Shown here in pieces: positions 10,333-21,764 of a DNA stretch of 64,000 nt. Numbering within the stretch: position 1 is the first letter of the stretch; each line of letters begins with the position of its first letter. Source of the DNA: Undaria pinnatifida (Eukaryota; Sar; Phaeophyceae; Laminariales; Alariaceae). A program made the position numbers and the translations under genes. The notes under the pieces were generated by a model that ran no database searches, had not been told where the DNA came from, and saw only the letters and a list, made by a program, of their open reading frames with translations. The stretch covers positions 2,204,001 through 2,268,000 of the forward strand of contig JABAKD010000036.1 in NCBI GenBank assembly GCA_012845835.1, read 5' to 3'.

Positions 10333-11760
10333 CACGCTGCACAGCGCCACCTAAATAAAGGTCAAAAGGTTACGTTCCTCGTATCGCGCAAACGCGCCAA
10401 ACAGCTGGCACATCGGTTCACGACCATCGTCACCACTACTGGATAGGAGAGGGTCCAGAAATCTGCTATTACTGCTGCTTACTGGGGAAGTTCTTCATCA
10501 ACTCTTCGAGTGCGACAAGAAGAATTCAGCATCGGAGAGGTACTTCGTTAAATCGTGAGTGATTGCGGTTCGTAAGAATACCGCTTTCATCAAAGAGTGT
10601 CCTGCGCAAGGCAACTACTGCTGTAGGTTAACTGATAACTGCTATAATACAAATGACACCCCCCGAGCACCGTCACGACCGTGTCATCTCACCTTCGTCT
10701 AGATTTACAGGCCATATCTCGATAGAATCGAGTGAAACTGCTGTACGCTGTAACTCAGCAACTCCATCTCACAACCCAGCATCGCCGTAGGTTAGGGGCT
10801 CTGCTGAATCACAATCCATACCTGTGGATAGTAAGCCTTAATTACACGGAGCAACAGCAAATAGGTCAAACACTCCCGATACGCCCGATCGTTATCTGCC
10901 AAAGGAGCATTGTACCTCGAACTTTTCAAGAGGGACAGAGTTACAGAGCTGTCACCCACGGAAAATTCTGGTCACCAGGTTCATCGCAGATCTGGGATCC
11001 CAAAACAAAACCTCGAAATATATATGCTCGAGTATACAACTGATGTACGTTGCCTCGACTCCGAATAAACGAGCCTATCAAAGACGCCTCACAGAAAGCG
11101 TCGCACCTCCTGCCCAACAGTTAGCTGCTATGTCCGTTTTGATTGTTTGTAAAGAAAGCTCACGTTCAGCCTAATTTGTTTTTGACGAATAGAGAATATG
11201 AATAAAACGTACGCCTTGTTCTGTTTGCATGTCTCGAAACGACAACCCCGACCTGTAGTTGTTCAGCAACCCCCAACCCAGGCAACTGCAACACTACAAC
11301 ATTGTGGGGGCGCTCGTGCGCTGTCAGGAACGCAGGTTTCCGTTAGACCAAGCTCCTTGGTTGCGGCATGATGGACTCGGACGTTCGATGTTGGAGAAGC
11401 TGGGAATCAGTATAGGGAGCCTGCAACACAATGATATGCGGCATGCGCGGCTCTGTGCAATTATCACAAGCCAAACTCACCAATGAAAATGCGACGCAAG
11501 TATGTATGTCTCTGAGGAGCTTTTTCATCATACTCCTGTTTGCTGGCGGGCATGAAGGGAGACAATGGCTTTTTCGCCCAGGTCGAATAAAAGCATATCA
11601 AAAGGAGGATTAACTATGCGTCATAATCTATCCTCTGGGTGGCACAACATAGTAAAAAAATGGAAGTTGTAAAACGTGGAATGATCGAGGGGAGAAAGAG
11701 CACAAGATACCAGAGGGTTACGGTACGGTTCTGTGACAATTTCAAGAGTTACTATGACAG
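10333..11760. other. No recognisable feature
   Basis: Mixed composition. The longest plus frame, 10732-11043, does not resemble a known protein. It may be the interior of a decayed LTR element, but nothing identifiable remains. Confidence 0.5.
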
Positions 11761-11862
11761 AGGCGTTTTCGTGATAGTAGGGGCCGCGCTATTTACGTCC
11801 CCTCCCGAAGTCGGGTGTGGCTGCCCCACCCGGACACTTCAATCAACCAACCAAACCTTCAA

Positions 11863-12310
11863 TCAATTCCTTGGGTTCACGCTCATAAACCCGTCGAATA
11901 AGCAATCAAGTGACCAGTTACACACTACTTTCTTGGGAGGCTTCACATCTTGAGCACCTGCACAGGGAACTTGCTCTCTCTTTATCCGAGGAACGCACAA
12001 GCGCCTTCTGAATTCGGTCGTATCGGTCCTCCGGAGGTCAGTCATTATGAATACCTGAGGCATGTTACAGATATAGCCCATAAGTGGACCATGCGATGCT
12101 AGTAGGGTAGATATCCTCGTCTGCTTCGCCGTGAATATCCTCGAGTGTCTCACCCTGACTCCAGATCTCACTGCTTAGGACACGATCCGTGACATGGTGC
12201 TCAATCCGAGAATCGATGGTGCCGCCTTCGTCAGAAGCCTGCCATGGCACGGAACCACCCTGACTCCAGGCCTCACTGCCTAGGACACGATTCGTGACAG
12301 TTATTACCAA
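11863..12310 (-). pseudogene. Unidentified frames with an internal tandem duplication
   Basis: Two overlapping minus frames. The upstream one (12310-12065) contains the same block twice: VLGSEAWSQG and VTDRVLSSEIWSQG, encoded by CCTGACTCCAG-containing DNA at about 12150-12198 and 12257-12304, roughly 107 bp apart. The downstream frame (12171-11863) reads GYICNMPQVFIMTDLRRTDT. The duplication at protein level and the ordinary composition suggest remnant coding sequence, probably of a mobile element. No family recognised. Confidence 0.25.
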
Positions 12311-12679
12311 TCACGGGAGACGACACCCGATTTTTTTTCAAGACCAGACCCAGGTTTCTCTCTTGTCTCTCCCGGTTCATGCCAGTTTTGTTTCAGCTGT
12401 CAACTCTCACAATTGTACAAGAGAAGGGGGAGTAGCCAGTATACCGATCTAACGGCCCCTACGAGTTTGTATAGAATGGAACTGTATGGAATAATAGTGA
12501 TAAAGAGTAATAATATATTCGAAGAGTACTACAGGTATAGTCTATAACATACCAGGTATACCTCGTAGCACGAGGCAGGGCGGTAGTAGGTTGTTGCCGT
12601 CGATCGCATGCTGTAGCTGTGAATGACCCTCCAGTTCATAGCCCATTATATTTTACATCCGAGCTGTATAATTGTGTGT

Positions 12680-12835
12680 GATAAAAAACAAAAACTCCAG
12701 CTCTGAGATCGAAGATTTTGTCGCAACTCATCTTTGTAAGCTGTGTGTGATACTCCGATCGCGCGTATTACGGGTAGTGTGTCCTCATTAAGGATACTTG
12801 TATAGGTCGGCGATTCCCCTTGCAACCATATACTC
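12680..12835 (-). repeat. Family X fragment, terminal part
   Basis: Terminus (AACTCCAGCTCTGAGATCG) through GATCGCGCGTATTACGGG to GGTCGGCGATTCCCC. Relative to other copies it carries a 6-bp insertion in AAGGATACTTGTATAGGTC (12791-12808). The minus frame begins MSCDKIFDLRAGV. Confidence 0.8.
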
Positions 12836-13519
12836 CGGAGTATTAGTTTTATAACATCACTTATATATTATGTGCACGTGTGTTTTCGTGTTACTACTTT
12901 TTCTGGAAAAGTACCTCTAATTCATCAACAACGATTATCGAAACCAAAACAAACAATGTCAACAACATCAATGAACTGCCGAATTTCCAAAATTAGAATA
13001 GTACATTTCCAGGGCATGGATTTTACAAAGTACGCCCGGGGTTTCGCAAATTAAGACGTATGATAAAGGAGACTACATGGGAACGTTGGAGGATTACCGA
13101 AAGTATCCTCATATATAAAGAAACTAGGTTGTCTAATAGTTGTAAGTACGCCACCCTCCAATGCCAGCTGTGTAGTTTTGCAATTAATCGTTCAGAAATT
13201 GAATTTGTCTAAAATGCAGCAGCAAAACTAATTAAGGATATGATAAATATTAGGTATAATTGAGTGAAGTTGAGGAATAAATTACACAACTTTAAAAGTT
13301 CCTTCTTCGAGAGATCACCTATCACAAGAACTATAAGTTTAAGGGGAGTAAAAAACCCAAGCGCTCATGATAAATATTAGTTTACAGTGGAAACGGAAAT
13401 TTGGAATCACATAAACCACGGAAGATAGGAACAGGAAAAGGGTATTGGATAGAAGACAGAGAAGTTTAGTAACTATTGTATGTAATAATTTAAAAAAATG
13501 GTACGGTCAATGGTGATAA
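12836..13519. other. AT-rich, no recognisable feature
   Basis: AT-rich sequence with only short open frames. No repeat relation noticed. Confidence 0.5.
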
Positions 13520-13830
13520 CATGGTTGTTGATACAACTGGATATATTGTTGTTAGTTGTTGTAGTTATTGCTCTTATGATGGTGAATGTTATTACTGCTG
13601 TTGTTGGTGGTTTATGTTGTTTTTCGATCTTCTGTTGCGTGTGATTGTCATTATCGTTATAGTAGTTTTGGTTTCATTGTTGTTGTTATGGTTGCGATTG
13701 TCGTTGCTTTTGTTGCTGTTGGTGGTGTCCTTGTACCTATTGCTATTGTGATTGTTGTTATTGATAATATTGATGTTATTGCTGTGGTCTGTTTTTGCTA
13801 TGGGTACATCTGTTGATGGTCTTGTGGTTG
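13520..13830 (+). repeat. Degenerate GTT/TTG-rich low-complexity tract
   Basis: Strong T and G bias, with many TTGTTG, TTATTG and GTTGTT words. The Leu/Val/Ile-rich frames across it follow from composition. Confidence 0.6.
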
Positions 13831-13849
13831 TTTTTGTTATTTAGAAAAA

Positions 13850-15250
13850 TGTAGATTTATCCAAAGGTTAACGGGTAATGAAGCTATTATAGTAAATGAG
13901 ATCAAACGATTGTTAAAATACAGGAGCTTAAATTCATCCATGATCCACTGATGACATGCATCATACATCAAACTCCTAAAAGGTATCTCCTATTTGTAGC
14001 GACGAAAAATAAATCATAACATAATACAATCAGGGAAGGTATTATACCATAATTTTCCCGATAATATTAGTGCATTACACCTGAATTGACTGTGAGGGGG
14101 AACATTGAAAACCCAAATGTCCCTCACAATTTGTTTAGGAGATACAAAACAATGCATTCTCAAAATCTAAGATAAAACTCTAACTTATTTATTTCTCAAC
14201 AAAGCCAACCTCAAGATTATTAAAGGTATGTACTTATCAACAGAACCAACCTCACGCGTGCAAAATTCAACAATAAGTAACTACATTATGACTGATGTCC
14301 CAAATTATCTGCCTCTTACTATCCATGAAATATAGCCGTGAAACGGATGAACTCATCTTTTTGTATTTTTGTTTCGTAAACAGGTACTTCAATCAATATC
14401 ATGGAAAAACAACTACACAACAAAATAGGCGATGCACTTGTACATTGAGTCGGAATTGGTTCCTTGCTTCAACCTTCGTTGTGTGCGGAATCGAGGCTTT
14501 GAGCTCAGCCTTTTGTGATACAGTACCGTCCGGTAGTGACTGAGGGGAACCAGGTAACCTTAGTGACATGTTCAAGTGCATCGCTGAGCTACTCACGTGC
14601 TGAAAAACTGAAAGACTTCCTTCATCTGCGGCAAACATTCAGGTAAACATTTGGTGATGGAAGGATTTTAATATACGAGTGAAAATAACTGAAAAGAAAT
14701 GCGGTCCAAGAAAAACGAAAACGACATGTTATGGATAGGATACAATCATTCATATTGGAGCGACCAGAACAAGTCAGGAAGGACGAGATGGACTTGACAA
14801 GTCCTAATATACACTGCTGTTGTGCACTGCCTCTACAAGGGAAGTACCATGAGTACACCACAACATGCTGATGATGCTCACTAGTCATGCTCACAACTCG
14901 TCGGCTCACAAGCCATTCTCACAACTCGTTGACTTTCCATGACGAGTAGTGTACTTCCAATTCATCGACTCTTAACATGACCTGACTCAGTAACCTATGA
15001 ATACTGCAAACAGCCAGTGTAATTATCAGCTGATAACAATTATTCCCCTTGCGGGGAAATAACGTCGCAACTCTTCAACCAGCCACCTCAGTATTATCGA
15101 ATCTTTGCACGATGACATGACTGAGTAAAATAAATGGCATCATATGAAGATTCACGTTTAGTGCGATCAGCTACTGTTGTGAACAAAATCTTTCGTAGTA
15201 GAATTAAACCGAAATAATGAGAGAGCGGAAATAGGGTCATTTACTAAAAC
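13850..15250. other. No recognisable feature
   Basis: AT-rich sequence. The open frames at 14295-14543 (+) and 14399-14638/14622-14909 (-) have no recognisable domain. Short CTCACAACTCGT(C/T)G direct repeats occur at 14891 and 14914. Confidence 0.5.
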
Positions 15251-15283
15251 ATAATGTGTCTTCACGCGGATATATATGATAGC

Positions 15284-15348
15284 GATAATTCAACTGTTAA
15301 GGTGACAGCGTATCAATTTGGAACCGTGGGCTCGAGTCTCACAATCTC
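15284..15348 (+). other. tRNA-like segment (probable pseudo-tRNA or SINE head)
   Basis: AACTGTTAAGGTGACAGCG resembles a D-arm/A-box, and CCGTGGGCTCGAGTCTCACA resembles a T-arm/B-box. The acceptor stem does not close, so it is not a functional tRNA. A similar B-box unit, GCGTGGGTTCGAGTCCCA, lies at 15842. Confidence 0.35.
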
Positions 15349-15524
15349 CTTTTTTTTTAGAGTGGAACTTTATATCAAAGCCCGCCATTATAGTGCAAAA
15401 AACGAAACAATAAGATCACCCTCAGAATCTAGATAGAGAAAACTCACCAAAGCACTTAACCACGAGTAAGTACCAACAATCCAGATCAAGCCATCCATCC
15501 GCAAACCATCCACCATACATATGA

Positions 15525-15815
15525 TAAATCAATATAGTGGAAACTACAGCAATACATTATAAAAGGTATGATGTTAGATCTAGCTCAGAATTCCCGCCTA
15601 GAGTATAAATACCAACACTTACCATTAATTATAGTTGAAATTGGAAAAAAACATATACCAGGTATTGTGTAAACAAAAGAATAGGACCTCTCCAATTAAG
15701 AAAAAACTCACCCACATAGTATATTCAAGTACCAACAAGCTGCGTGAAAAGATGAGTATCGACCCGAAATTCGTGGAACTCACGGCTGACGTCCTGCAAA
15801 TATTTTTATAAAATG
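15525..15815 (+). repeat. Family Y repeat copy
   Basis: Shares with 16018-16552 the blocks TATAGTGGAAACTACAG, GGTATGATGTTAGATCTAGC, AATACCAACAC and AAACAAAAGAATAGGA. It ends in the small open frame 15752-15811. A TACCAGGTA at 15657-15665 appears as an approximate 7-bp insertion relative to the sibling copy near 16155. Confidence 0.75.
15752..15811 (+). CDS. Tiny repeat-borne ORF, MSID type
   Basis: Nineteen codons, ATG to TAA, encoding MSIDPKFVELTADVLQIFL. The same peptide with small changes is encoded by the Y copies at 16493-16552 and (with Pro to Leu) from 53188, and a related one by family X (MSFDEIFDLTAGVYFHFL). Differences between copies keep the frame. It could be a real micropeptide, the first exon of a captured gene, or an accident of repeat sequence. 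Function unknown. Confidence 0.35.
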   Translation: MSIDPKFVELTADVLQIFL

Positions 15816-15817
15816 TC

Positions 15818-15872
15818 ACAGTGACAGAGTATCAATTTGGAAGCGTGGGTTCGAGTCCCAAAGACTCCTTCT
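15818..15872 (+). other. tRNA-like 3' half
   Basis: GTATCAATTTGGAAGCGTGG followed by GTTCGAGTCCCA resembles an anticodon-to-T-arm half with a good B-box. There is no matching 5' half. It is directly adjacent to the end of the Y copy and similar to 15284-15348. Confidence 0.35.
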
Positions 15873-16017
15873 TCTCTTACGTTTTTGCAGGGATGGAGTA
15901 TCCGACTTTTATTCTCGAATGCCGTATTAATATTGACATAATAATCGATAACTAGTACTACTCTGTGTTCGTACTCCTCCCGACATTAAAGCGGAGGAAA
16001 ACAAAATAAACCACCTA

Positions 16018-16552
16018 TCATACATATATATGATAGAGCAATATTATAGTGGAAACTACAGTAATAAATTTGTAAAATAGGTATGATGTTAGATCTAGCT
16101 CAAAATTCCCAACCTATAGTAAAAATACCAACACAAACCACTAGTCTGAAGTGGAGAAAAACAAAACACATACTGTAAAACGAGTTTTTTTATATTCTCC
16201 GCGCACAGACTGACTAACATCACCCTGTTGACCCTGATAGCTACACTGCAGTTGCAAGGGGAGTCGCCGACCTATATCCTGAATGAGGACACACAACCCG
16301 TAATACGCGCGATCGGAGTACCACACACAGCTTGCAAATATGAGTTTCGATAAAATCTTCAATCTCACAATTGGAGTGCATTCCTATTGTTATAATATAT
16401 ACTTCAAACAAAAGAATAGGATCCCTCCCATTCCGATAAAATTCAACCCACATATCATATTACAAGTACCAAAAACGCAGCTTGCAAATAATATGAGTAT
16501 TGACCCGAAATTCGTCGAACTCACTGCTGACATCCTTAAAGTATATTTATGA
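16018..16552 (+). repeat. Family Y copy carrying a family X segment
   Basis: The Y sequence runs from 16018 to about 16170. A family X segment (GCGCACAGACTGACTAACAT ... GATCTCACA-like terminus) occupies about 16175-16395. Y then resumes at ACAAAAGAATAGGATCCC and ends in the tiny frame 16493-16552. The undisturbed site CCCAACCTATAGTAAAAAT at 16108-16126 is the empty counterpart of the MITE insertion at 4803. Confidence 0.75.
16493..16552 (+). CDS. Tiny repeat-borne ORF, MSID type
   Basis: ATG to TGA, encoding MSIDPKFVELTADILKVYL, 19 residues. Relative to the 15752 copy, changes include silent ones (GTG/GTC Val, ACG/ACT Thr) and conservative ones (Val/Ile). It sits at the end of the Y repeat, as in the other copies. 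Confidence 0.35.
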   Translation: MSIDPKFVELTADILKVYL

Positions 16553-16570
16553 AAATAATAGCCATTCCCA

Positions 16571-16983
16571 TTACAATGGGATCGAAATTGTTGACGACAA
16601 AAAGGCGCCAATAATAGCTATTTGGTCATGGGTACGGACGTTGACTGCACAGCTCATGCTACGACGCTTAATTGCCTGGATAGAGACCCCGAACAGATAG
16701 AGCTTAGCTTCGATCTGGGCGAGTAAACGGGCCCGGTATGCGTTTAGTATGCATGACGAAACAAGTGCGTTGCCTTCCAATGAATGCCCGTCGTCGTACT
16801 TCAATCCCTCCCGACGCGCACCGGTGCCGCTGTGATACCACCTAATGCATGAGGTTGCGTGATGCTCCGAGTCGTTGTCCAACAAAAAGATGATGGAAGC
16901 GGTCTTGTCCGTGCCCACCTCCGCGATGCCCCGAGATATTTTCCGATAAGGAGATGGAAGAAAATTTTTGTCTTCAGAAACAT
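16571..16983 (-). pseudogene. Unidentified protein remnant
   Basis: Minus frames 16983-16801 and 16918-16571 overlap and would join through one frameshift. The second contains ASIIFLLDNDSEHHATSCIR, HSLEGNALVSSCILNAYRAR and LLAQIEAKLYLFGVSIQAIK, which have ordinary protein composition. I recognise no catalytic motif. A decayed mobile-element protein is my best guess. Confidence 0.3.
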
Positions 16984-17157
16984 ATTGGTTTCTAATTATG
17001 CAGCCTTGCGTCGACTACGAACGTGTTGCTCGACGCGGACGGCGCTGTACACAATAGGTAGTCTGATGAGCTTTGAGACAAGCCACGGGCTCCTGTCTGA
17101 CGATGGTGGGCTTGGTGCCAGGGGAACAGACAGACGGACAGACAAGAGCGTAGTATC

Positions 17158-17765
17158 CACGGCGTGGGACGGGCTGTTGATGATGTCACATTTATCCCCT
17201 CAAAATAGTGTATAGTTTCCACGCACAGATTGAGCTGCGCCACCCGCCCCACCCCCGCCCTAACCCCCCCCTGATGATAAACTGGTGCATTTTTTTTTTT
17301 TTTCCCCAAAACCGTCAGATTTATCGCCTTAAAGGATTTATAGCTTCCACGCACAAATTGCCCGCCCGTCAGCCGCCCCCCCCCTCCAGTCCCCCCCCCT
17401 CCAACCCCGCTTCCTTTGGATCAAAACCAGGCCCTCACGTCCTTCAAAACTCCGCCCCCCCCTCACCGGTTATTCGACTTACAGGGTTCATCACTTGATA
17501 AACGGATACATTTCCCTCCACAGCTGTCAGATTTGGTCCCCCTCAGAAGCTGGTTTTATAGTTTCCGCGCACAGACCGACTAACATCACCCAGTTGATCC
17601 TGATCAGCTACACTGTAGTTGCAAGGGGAGTCGCGGACCTATATCCTGAATGAGGACACACAACTCGTAATACGCGCGATCGGAGTATCACACACAGCTT
17701 GCAAAGATGAGTTTCGACAAAATCGTTGATCTCACAGCTGGAAATGTATTTTTATTTTTATAATA
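17158..17765 (+). repeat. Family X copy
   Basis: Complement of the 5643-6660 arrangement: C-rich modules with TATAGTTTCCACGCACAGAT, ACTGGTGCATTTTTT and CCGTCAGATTTATC, then TTTCCGCGCACAGACCGACT, GGAGTCGCGGACCTATATCC, GCGCGATCGGAGTATCACAC and the terminal frame at 17707-17763. Confidence 0.8.
17707..17763 (+). CDS. Tiny repeat-borne ORF, MSFD type
   Basis: Encodes MSFDKIVDLTAGNVFLFL, 18 codons then TAA, at the end of this X copy. Same reading frame and end point as at 31510-31566 and 47956-48012. Confidence 0.35.
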   Translation: MSFDKIVDLTAGNVFLFL

Positions 17766-19734
17766 ATGGGGGAACGCCCTTGTTTCGCAAAAACAAAGCC
17801 CAAGCACAAACTTTTCGAGATAAGATAAGGACCATAACAAATATTTGACTTTGAATTTCGAACGGGAGGATCAGCATATCGAAAGGGACAGTCCATTACA
17901 TTTCACAAAGAAAGGAGTATATATTTAATAAAACGTGTACCTGGTACTGTTTATACAATGGAAGCTTTAGTTTGAATTCCTACTGTAGGCCAATCAATGC
18001 GAAATCCGGAAGAAAACGAGAACGATCACCGAACAGGATTTCCACGACGCTAACCGCGTGTATGTTCATCAAGTTGTTTTTTTATTCAAATGTGGCATAT
18101 TCCGTTCAATGGTATTGTTTTCATCCTGTTCCAACTCAGCTACCCGTGCCAGGTGAAGAGTGGAGTTCCAGCACCCACGAATCACAATCACAACCCCCGC
18201 GGGAGCATGCGCTGGCCAGTCCCACAGGGAACTGCTGTATGTAGCAAAATTCGTCATCACTCTATTCACGTCACGCGTCACGTCGTCACGTCTCTCGGCT
18301 CCATCACTGTGGCCGGTGCAACCGGACGGGGACCACCGCGGCGGCGAAGTGATACCTTACCTTGAACGACTGAGTGATTACCCTCGAACTACATGGTACA
18401 CAACCGACCGTGCTCTGTAGCAGAATACGCAGAGGCGACCTGATAATAGTGGGTGCTGGTCACCCTTGTGTACTCGACGATAACCTTCGAGTGACCACAT
18501 GCCTGGCACTACTCGATGACGATGGGACCGTTGCCTGCGTGCTTAGGTCGGGTTCGACTATCCCGTCAATATGTGGTTCATGGTAGACGGCAAGTGTTGG
18601 GTATGACACCTACCTGCTACTACAGCTGCTCTGTGTTGATCTCCTGCTCTACTGCCGTTCGAGTATATCGCGCGCACAGAAGTTGGAGGGTGGCCCTGCC
18701 GATTGTAGTTGGTTTTCGTGTGAAGGAGATATTATTGCGGTCAAAGATCATGACCGCGTCCCATAACAATGCAGAACATTACGAACATGTTGACTGGCTC
18801 CGTTCGGACTCTGCCGGTCGAACAGCCGCCATAACATGCGCTGTGCAATCAACGTCGGTGCCCATTACCGTTTTGATTTTATGTTGTTTTGTCGCATAAA
18901 AAGTTGCGTCCATTCTCATCAAAAGGCAATTGTCAACAACTAGGAGAATCGCCTGCTCGTTATTCAGCTCTGTGAAACATTTTCGGTAACGTTATAAGTC
19001 AACGCCGTACGTCGGTCTATAGAAAAAACCCTCAACATTCATGGCCACAACTCGGATCCGCGAATTAAATCAAACCACAGAACCACACAAACTCAGGTAA
19101 TATCATGCAAGTGCTTTGGAGGCTAAAAAAAACGCCCAGAAACAAACAAATCGTGCGCTGTTTCGCGCAATGGATACAACGTACAATACGGTCGGTAGGT
19201 GGGACGTGATATAGGCCATGACGGTCAATGGGTAGGTAAAAAAAGAAATGAAAAATTGCATTTTGCAGAACCTATCACACATGATGGCGAGAAATATCTG
19301 GACCCATTACTTCTTCATCAGGGCAGGTAGAACTCGACTAGTTCCAAGCCTTGACGACAGAGTTTATGTTATTCGGTCTCGAATGACAGATCGTGTACGA
19401 TCGCGAATATCAGCACCACAGTATATATAACACAGGCAAATGTCATATGTGCACGAGTGTACTACTTACTGTAATACCTGGTACTCCGGGTTCGAGTTTC
19501 ACACCCGTTTTCGTGGGTATATCTGGGCTGCGTTTTAACTGGAAAACTGCTCTCACGAGAGATTAAATAAATATTGTATTTCTAAGTACCAAATTGACAT
19601 TTTTAACGCACTTCGGCATTCCTTCGCTTCCGGCCCGGGGTCTTTTCTCGTGCTCTCGGCCGCGGAGCAAGAGAATTATGACAGTTTCCGAGAGCATAGA
19701 AGCCACGGTGTGGAAATTATAAGAGGTGCTACTT
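17766..19734. other. Mostly unrecognised; tRNA-like B-box near 19495
   Basis: Several overlapping frames on both strands between 17972 and 18900 have no known domain. At 19440-19515 a segment ending CTCCGGGTTCGAGTTTCACA resembles a tRNA T-arm, with no intact tRNA around it. TACCTGGTA occurs at 17938-17946 and 19475-19483. Confidence 0.4.
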
Positions 19735-19775
19735 GTCAGTAACCATCATGTCGTTACTTGATAATACACTGGAAG
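19735..19775 (+). repeat. Fragment of the LTR-like repeat
   Basis: Only the first about 40 bp (CTTGTCAGTAACCATCATGT, CGTTACTTGATAA) match the starts of 9617 and 20519; then similarity stops. Confidence 0.6.
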
Positions 19776-20518
19776 TGTGAAATGCGTTATCTCTTTACCA
19801 AAGCTGTACGTAGAGTGTCGCATGTTCTCTTTGTACGGGGCGAGCAGAGACAACGACCGGTGTTGTGCATGGTTTGGATAATGCGAAATATCGCAATTTA
19901 TGCGAAGTAAGAGTACAAGTCGAATAGGTATTTCGACTGGATAGTAGGATCTTACATATGACTACGCCATCTCTGGTGCTTCAGGATATATACGGCCGGG
20001 AAAACCCGCCACCTGGACAAGTACACACGGAAGGTTAATATACACGAGAGGTCATGTCTCTCTAGAATATGTGGTCTTATCCAGCTTTAAATCGCTGGCA
20101 GTGCCCCTTTGTTCCTTTGTTTGAGGGCGGCAGGAACACTGGTAGGTTGTTCACTCCTATGCTTGTTGCGGAATGATGAACACATTCACTGTTTTAGATT
20201 ACTGCAAACATCTTCTATTCCTTCGTTGATAACTGATTGAAATATAGTTCACGCCTGATGGTTCTAGTGTTGTGAGCTAGTAAGTTAACTTGCATAAATA
20301 TGCAAAAGCACGTATAGTGTCAGAGCAGGATTTTTCGTGTCCGCTTCTTTTGTGTTCAACCCTCGGATATTTAAGCAAGATGAGCTTGCTCTACTCAAAA
20401 CATTTTTCCCAACTTTTATCATCTTTGCTGCATGCTTTTATGTTATGGAGTTTTTTTAGCATGTAACGCAGAGTGAGAGAGTGTTCACTACACGGGAGGA
20501 GGCATTAGAGATGCTAAT
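19776..20518. other. No recognisable feature
   Basis: Mixed sequence. A purine-rich ACGGGAGGAGGC lies at 20493, a little upstream of the LTR-like repeat. It could be a polypurine tract but is not adjacent to it. Confidence 0.4.
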
Positions 20519-21244
20519 TGTCAGTAACCATCATGTCCTTACTTGATAACACTTAAGAGTCATCTGGAATACACTGCGACTTGTTCATACAACAGACAGT
20601 TATAATACGTCTGTTAGATGTCGTTTATCGATGCGGTATTTAGCATGCAGAAGTCTCAGTAGTAACAACTTCGATATATGATGCACAGCAGCTTAATGGT
20701 TATTCATATCCAAAAGCTGGCGCATGTAGTACGTACGAGAAATGCGATGTTATCAAATATATGCGGCGGAATAACGTACCTGGTAGGTATAGCAACATTC
20801 ATGGAATATGAATTTAGGTTGACTGTCGGGACGATGACGTAGCTAAGCTCCCATAAGCAAACCTCAGGGAACGTTGCCATACGTAAGGTAGACCACGAGC
20901 AAGCCCCAGGAAACGTTGCTGTAGGTAGATAAGACAACTACCCGCAGGGTACATCTGTCCGTAGCATACGCATTGTGCCGTCTCGATCAGGTGATGGCCA
21001 GACCCACCTCGATCACTCCTCTTTGCTCACCACCAGCTCTCATCTGCTGAGCAACTAAACCGATAATCAGCATACCGGCTTGGGGTCGTCAGCCAACGAA
21101 CTTCTTCTCTTTTATTTTTGAAGCTCTTCTACAGGCACACTTACCCATGATTATGCGTTAGCCTCTAAACATTATACAGGCTGTGCCTTGATCGGGTCAT
21201 CCGCAAGTGAACCTATGTAAGCGTATACCAGCTACGGGCTGACA
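20519..21244 (+). repeat. LTR-like repeat, copy 2
   Basis: 726 bp, TGTCAG to CTGACA, same orientation as 9617-10332. It differs by scattered substitutions and indels, including a 7-bp insertion that creates TACCTGGTA at 20777-20785. No flanking target duplication was found. Confidence 0.6.
20777..20785 (+). other. TACCTGGTA putative transposon footprint
   Basis: Copy 1 of the LTR-like repeat reads AATAACGTACGTATAGC, copy 2 AATAACGTACCTGGTAGGTATAGC-like, that is, seven extra bases. The sequence is TA-CCTGG-TA. Confidence 0.6.
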
Positions 21245-21379
21245 CACGCTACGCTCCGCCACCCAAATTTCAATGAAAACAGATAATGTTGTTTAGCGAG
21301 ATTCGTGGCACGCTTGGGGGAGTAGCGTCTGCCACACCGGGTGACGTTTAGGGAGCTGGCTGGAGGTAACGGCTCTTGA

Positions 21380-21720
21380 AGAGGGCAACAGAAGGACTGG
21401 GTGGTGCGCCTGGGGGAGGATATACCGGCCTTTGGAATTACGTTCGACGGGTGGTGAAAGGATCCAAAGAAGGCTGGCAGATGGTTCCGACGGGTCGAGG
21501 AGGGAGCAGAGTCATTCATGCGGAAATGGCGTGAAACGGGGAGCTGTAGAGCTGCAAAGCGAAAGCCGCGGCAGCGCCACCCACCGCGGGCGTCTCTAAG
21601 CGGCGAGGGGGGGGGAGGGGGGCGGAGGGAAGGGGGGGAGGGAGGGCATCCTGCCCAAGAGACTGAAGTTTGGGTCTGTCCATCAACGTCATAAAGTTTG
21701 GGAGGCTTCCACTGGCCGTA
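21380..21720 (+). pseudogene. LINE-type ORF2 C-terminal tail remnant, second copy
   Basis: The plus frame reads GQQKDWVVRLGEDIPAFGIT, FDGW, an in-frame TGA, then KDPKKAGRWFRRVEEGAESF and MRKWRETGS. This follows the 3755-4113 copy residue by residue. A G-run tract (21604-21650) replaces the Ala-rich part, after which RLKFGS corresponds to RLKSGS of the other copy. The stop and the G-run indels show it is dead. Family assignment rests on the DW...D...FG...W spacing only. Confidence 0.5.
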
Positions 21721-21764
21721 CCCCAACCTAGTGTTGTGTTCTCCCCGCAGTGCCATTGGTGCAC

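Noticed and set aside
9617-21244. A single complete 11.6-kb LTR retrotransposon
   Set aside because: No target duplication, primer-binding site, polypurine tract next to the 3' copy, or pol remnant could be shown.
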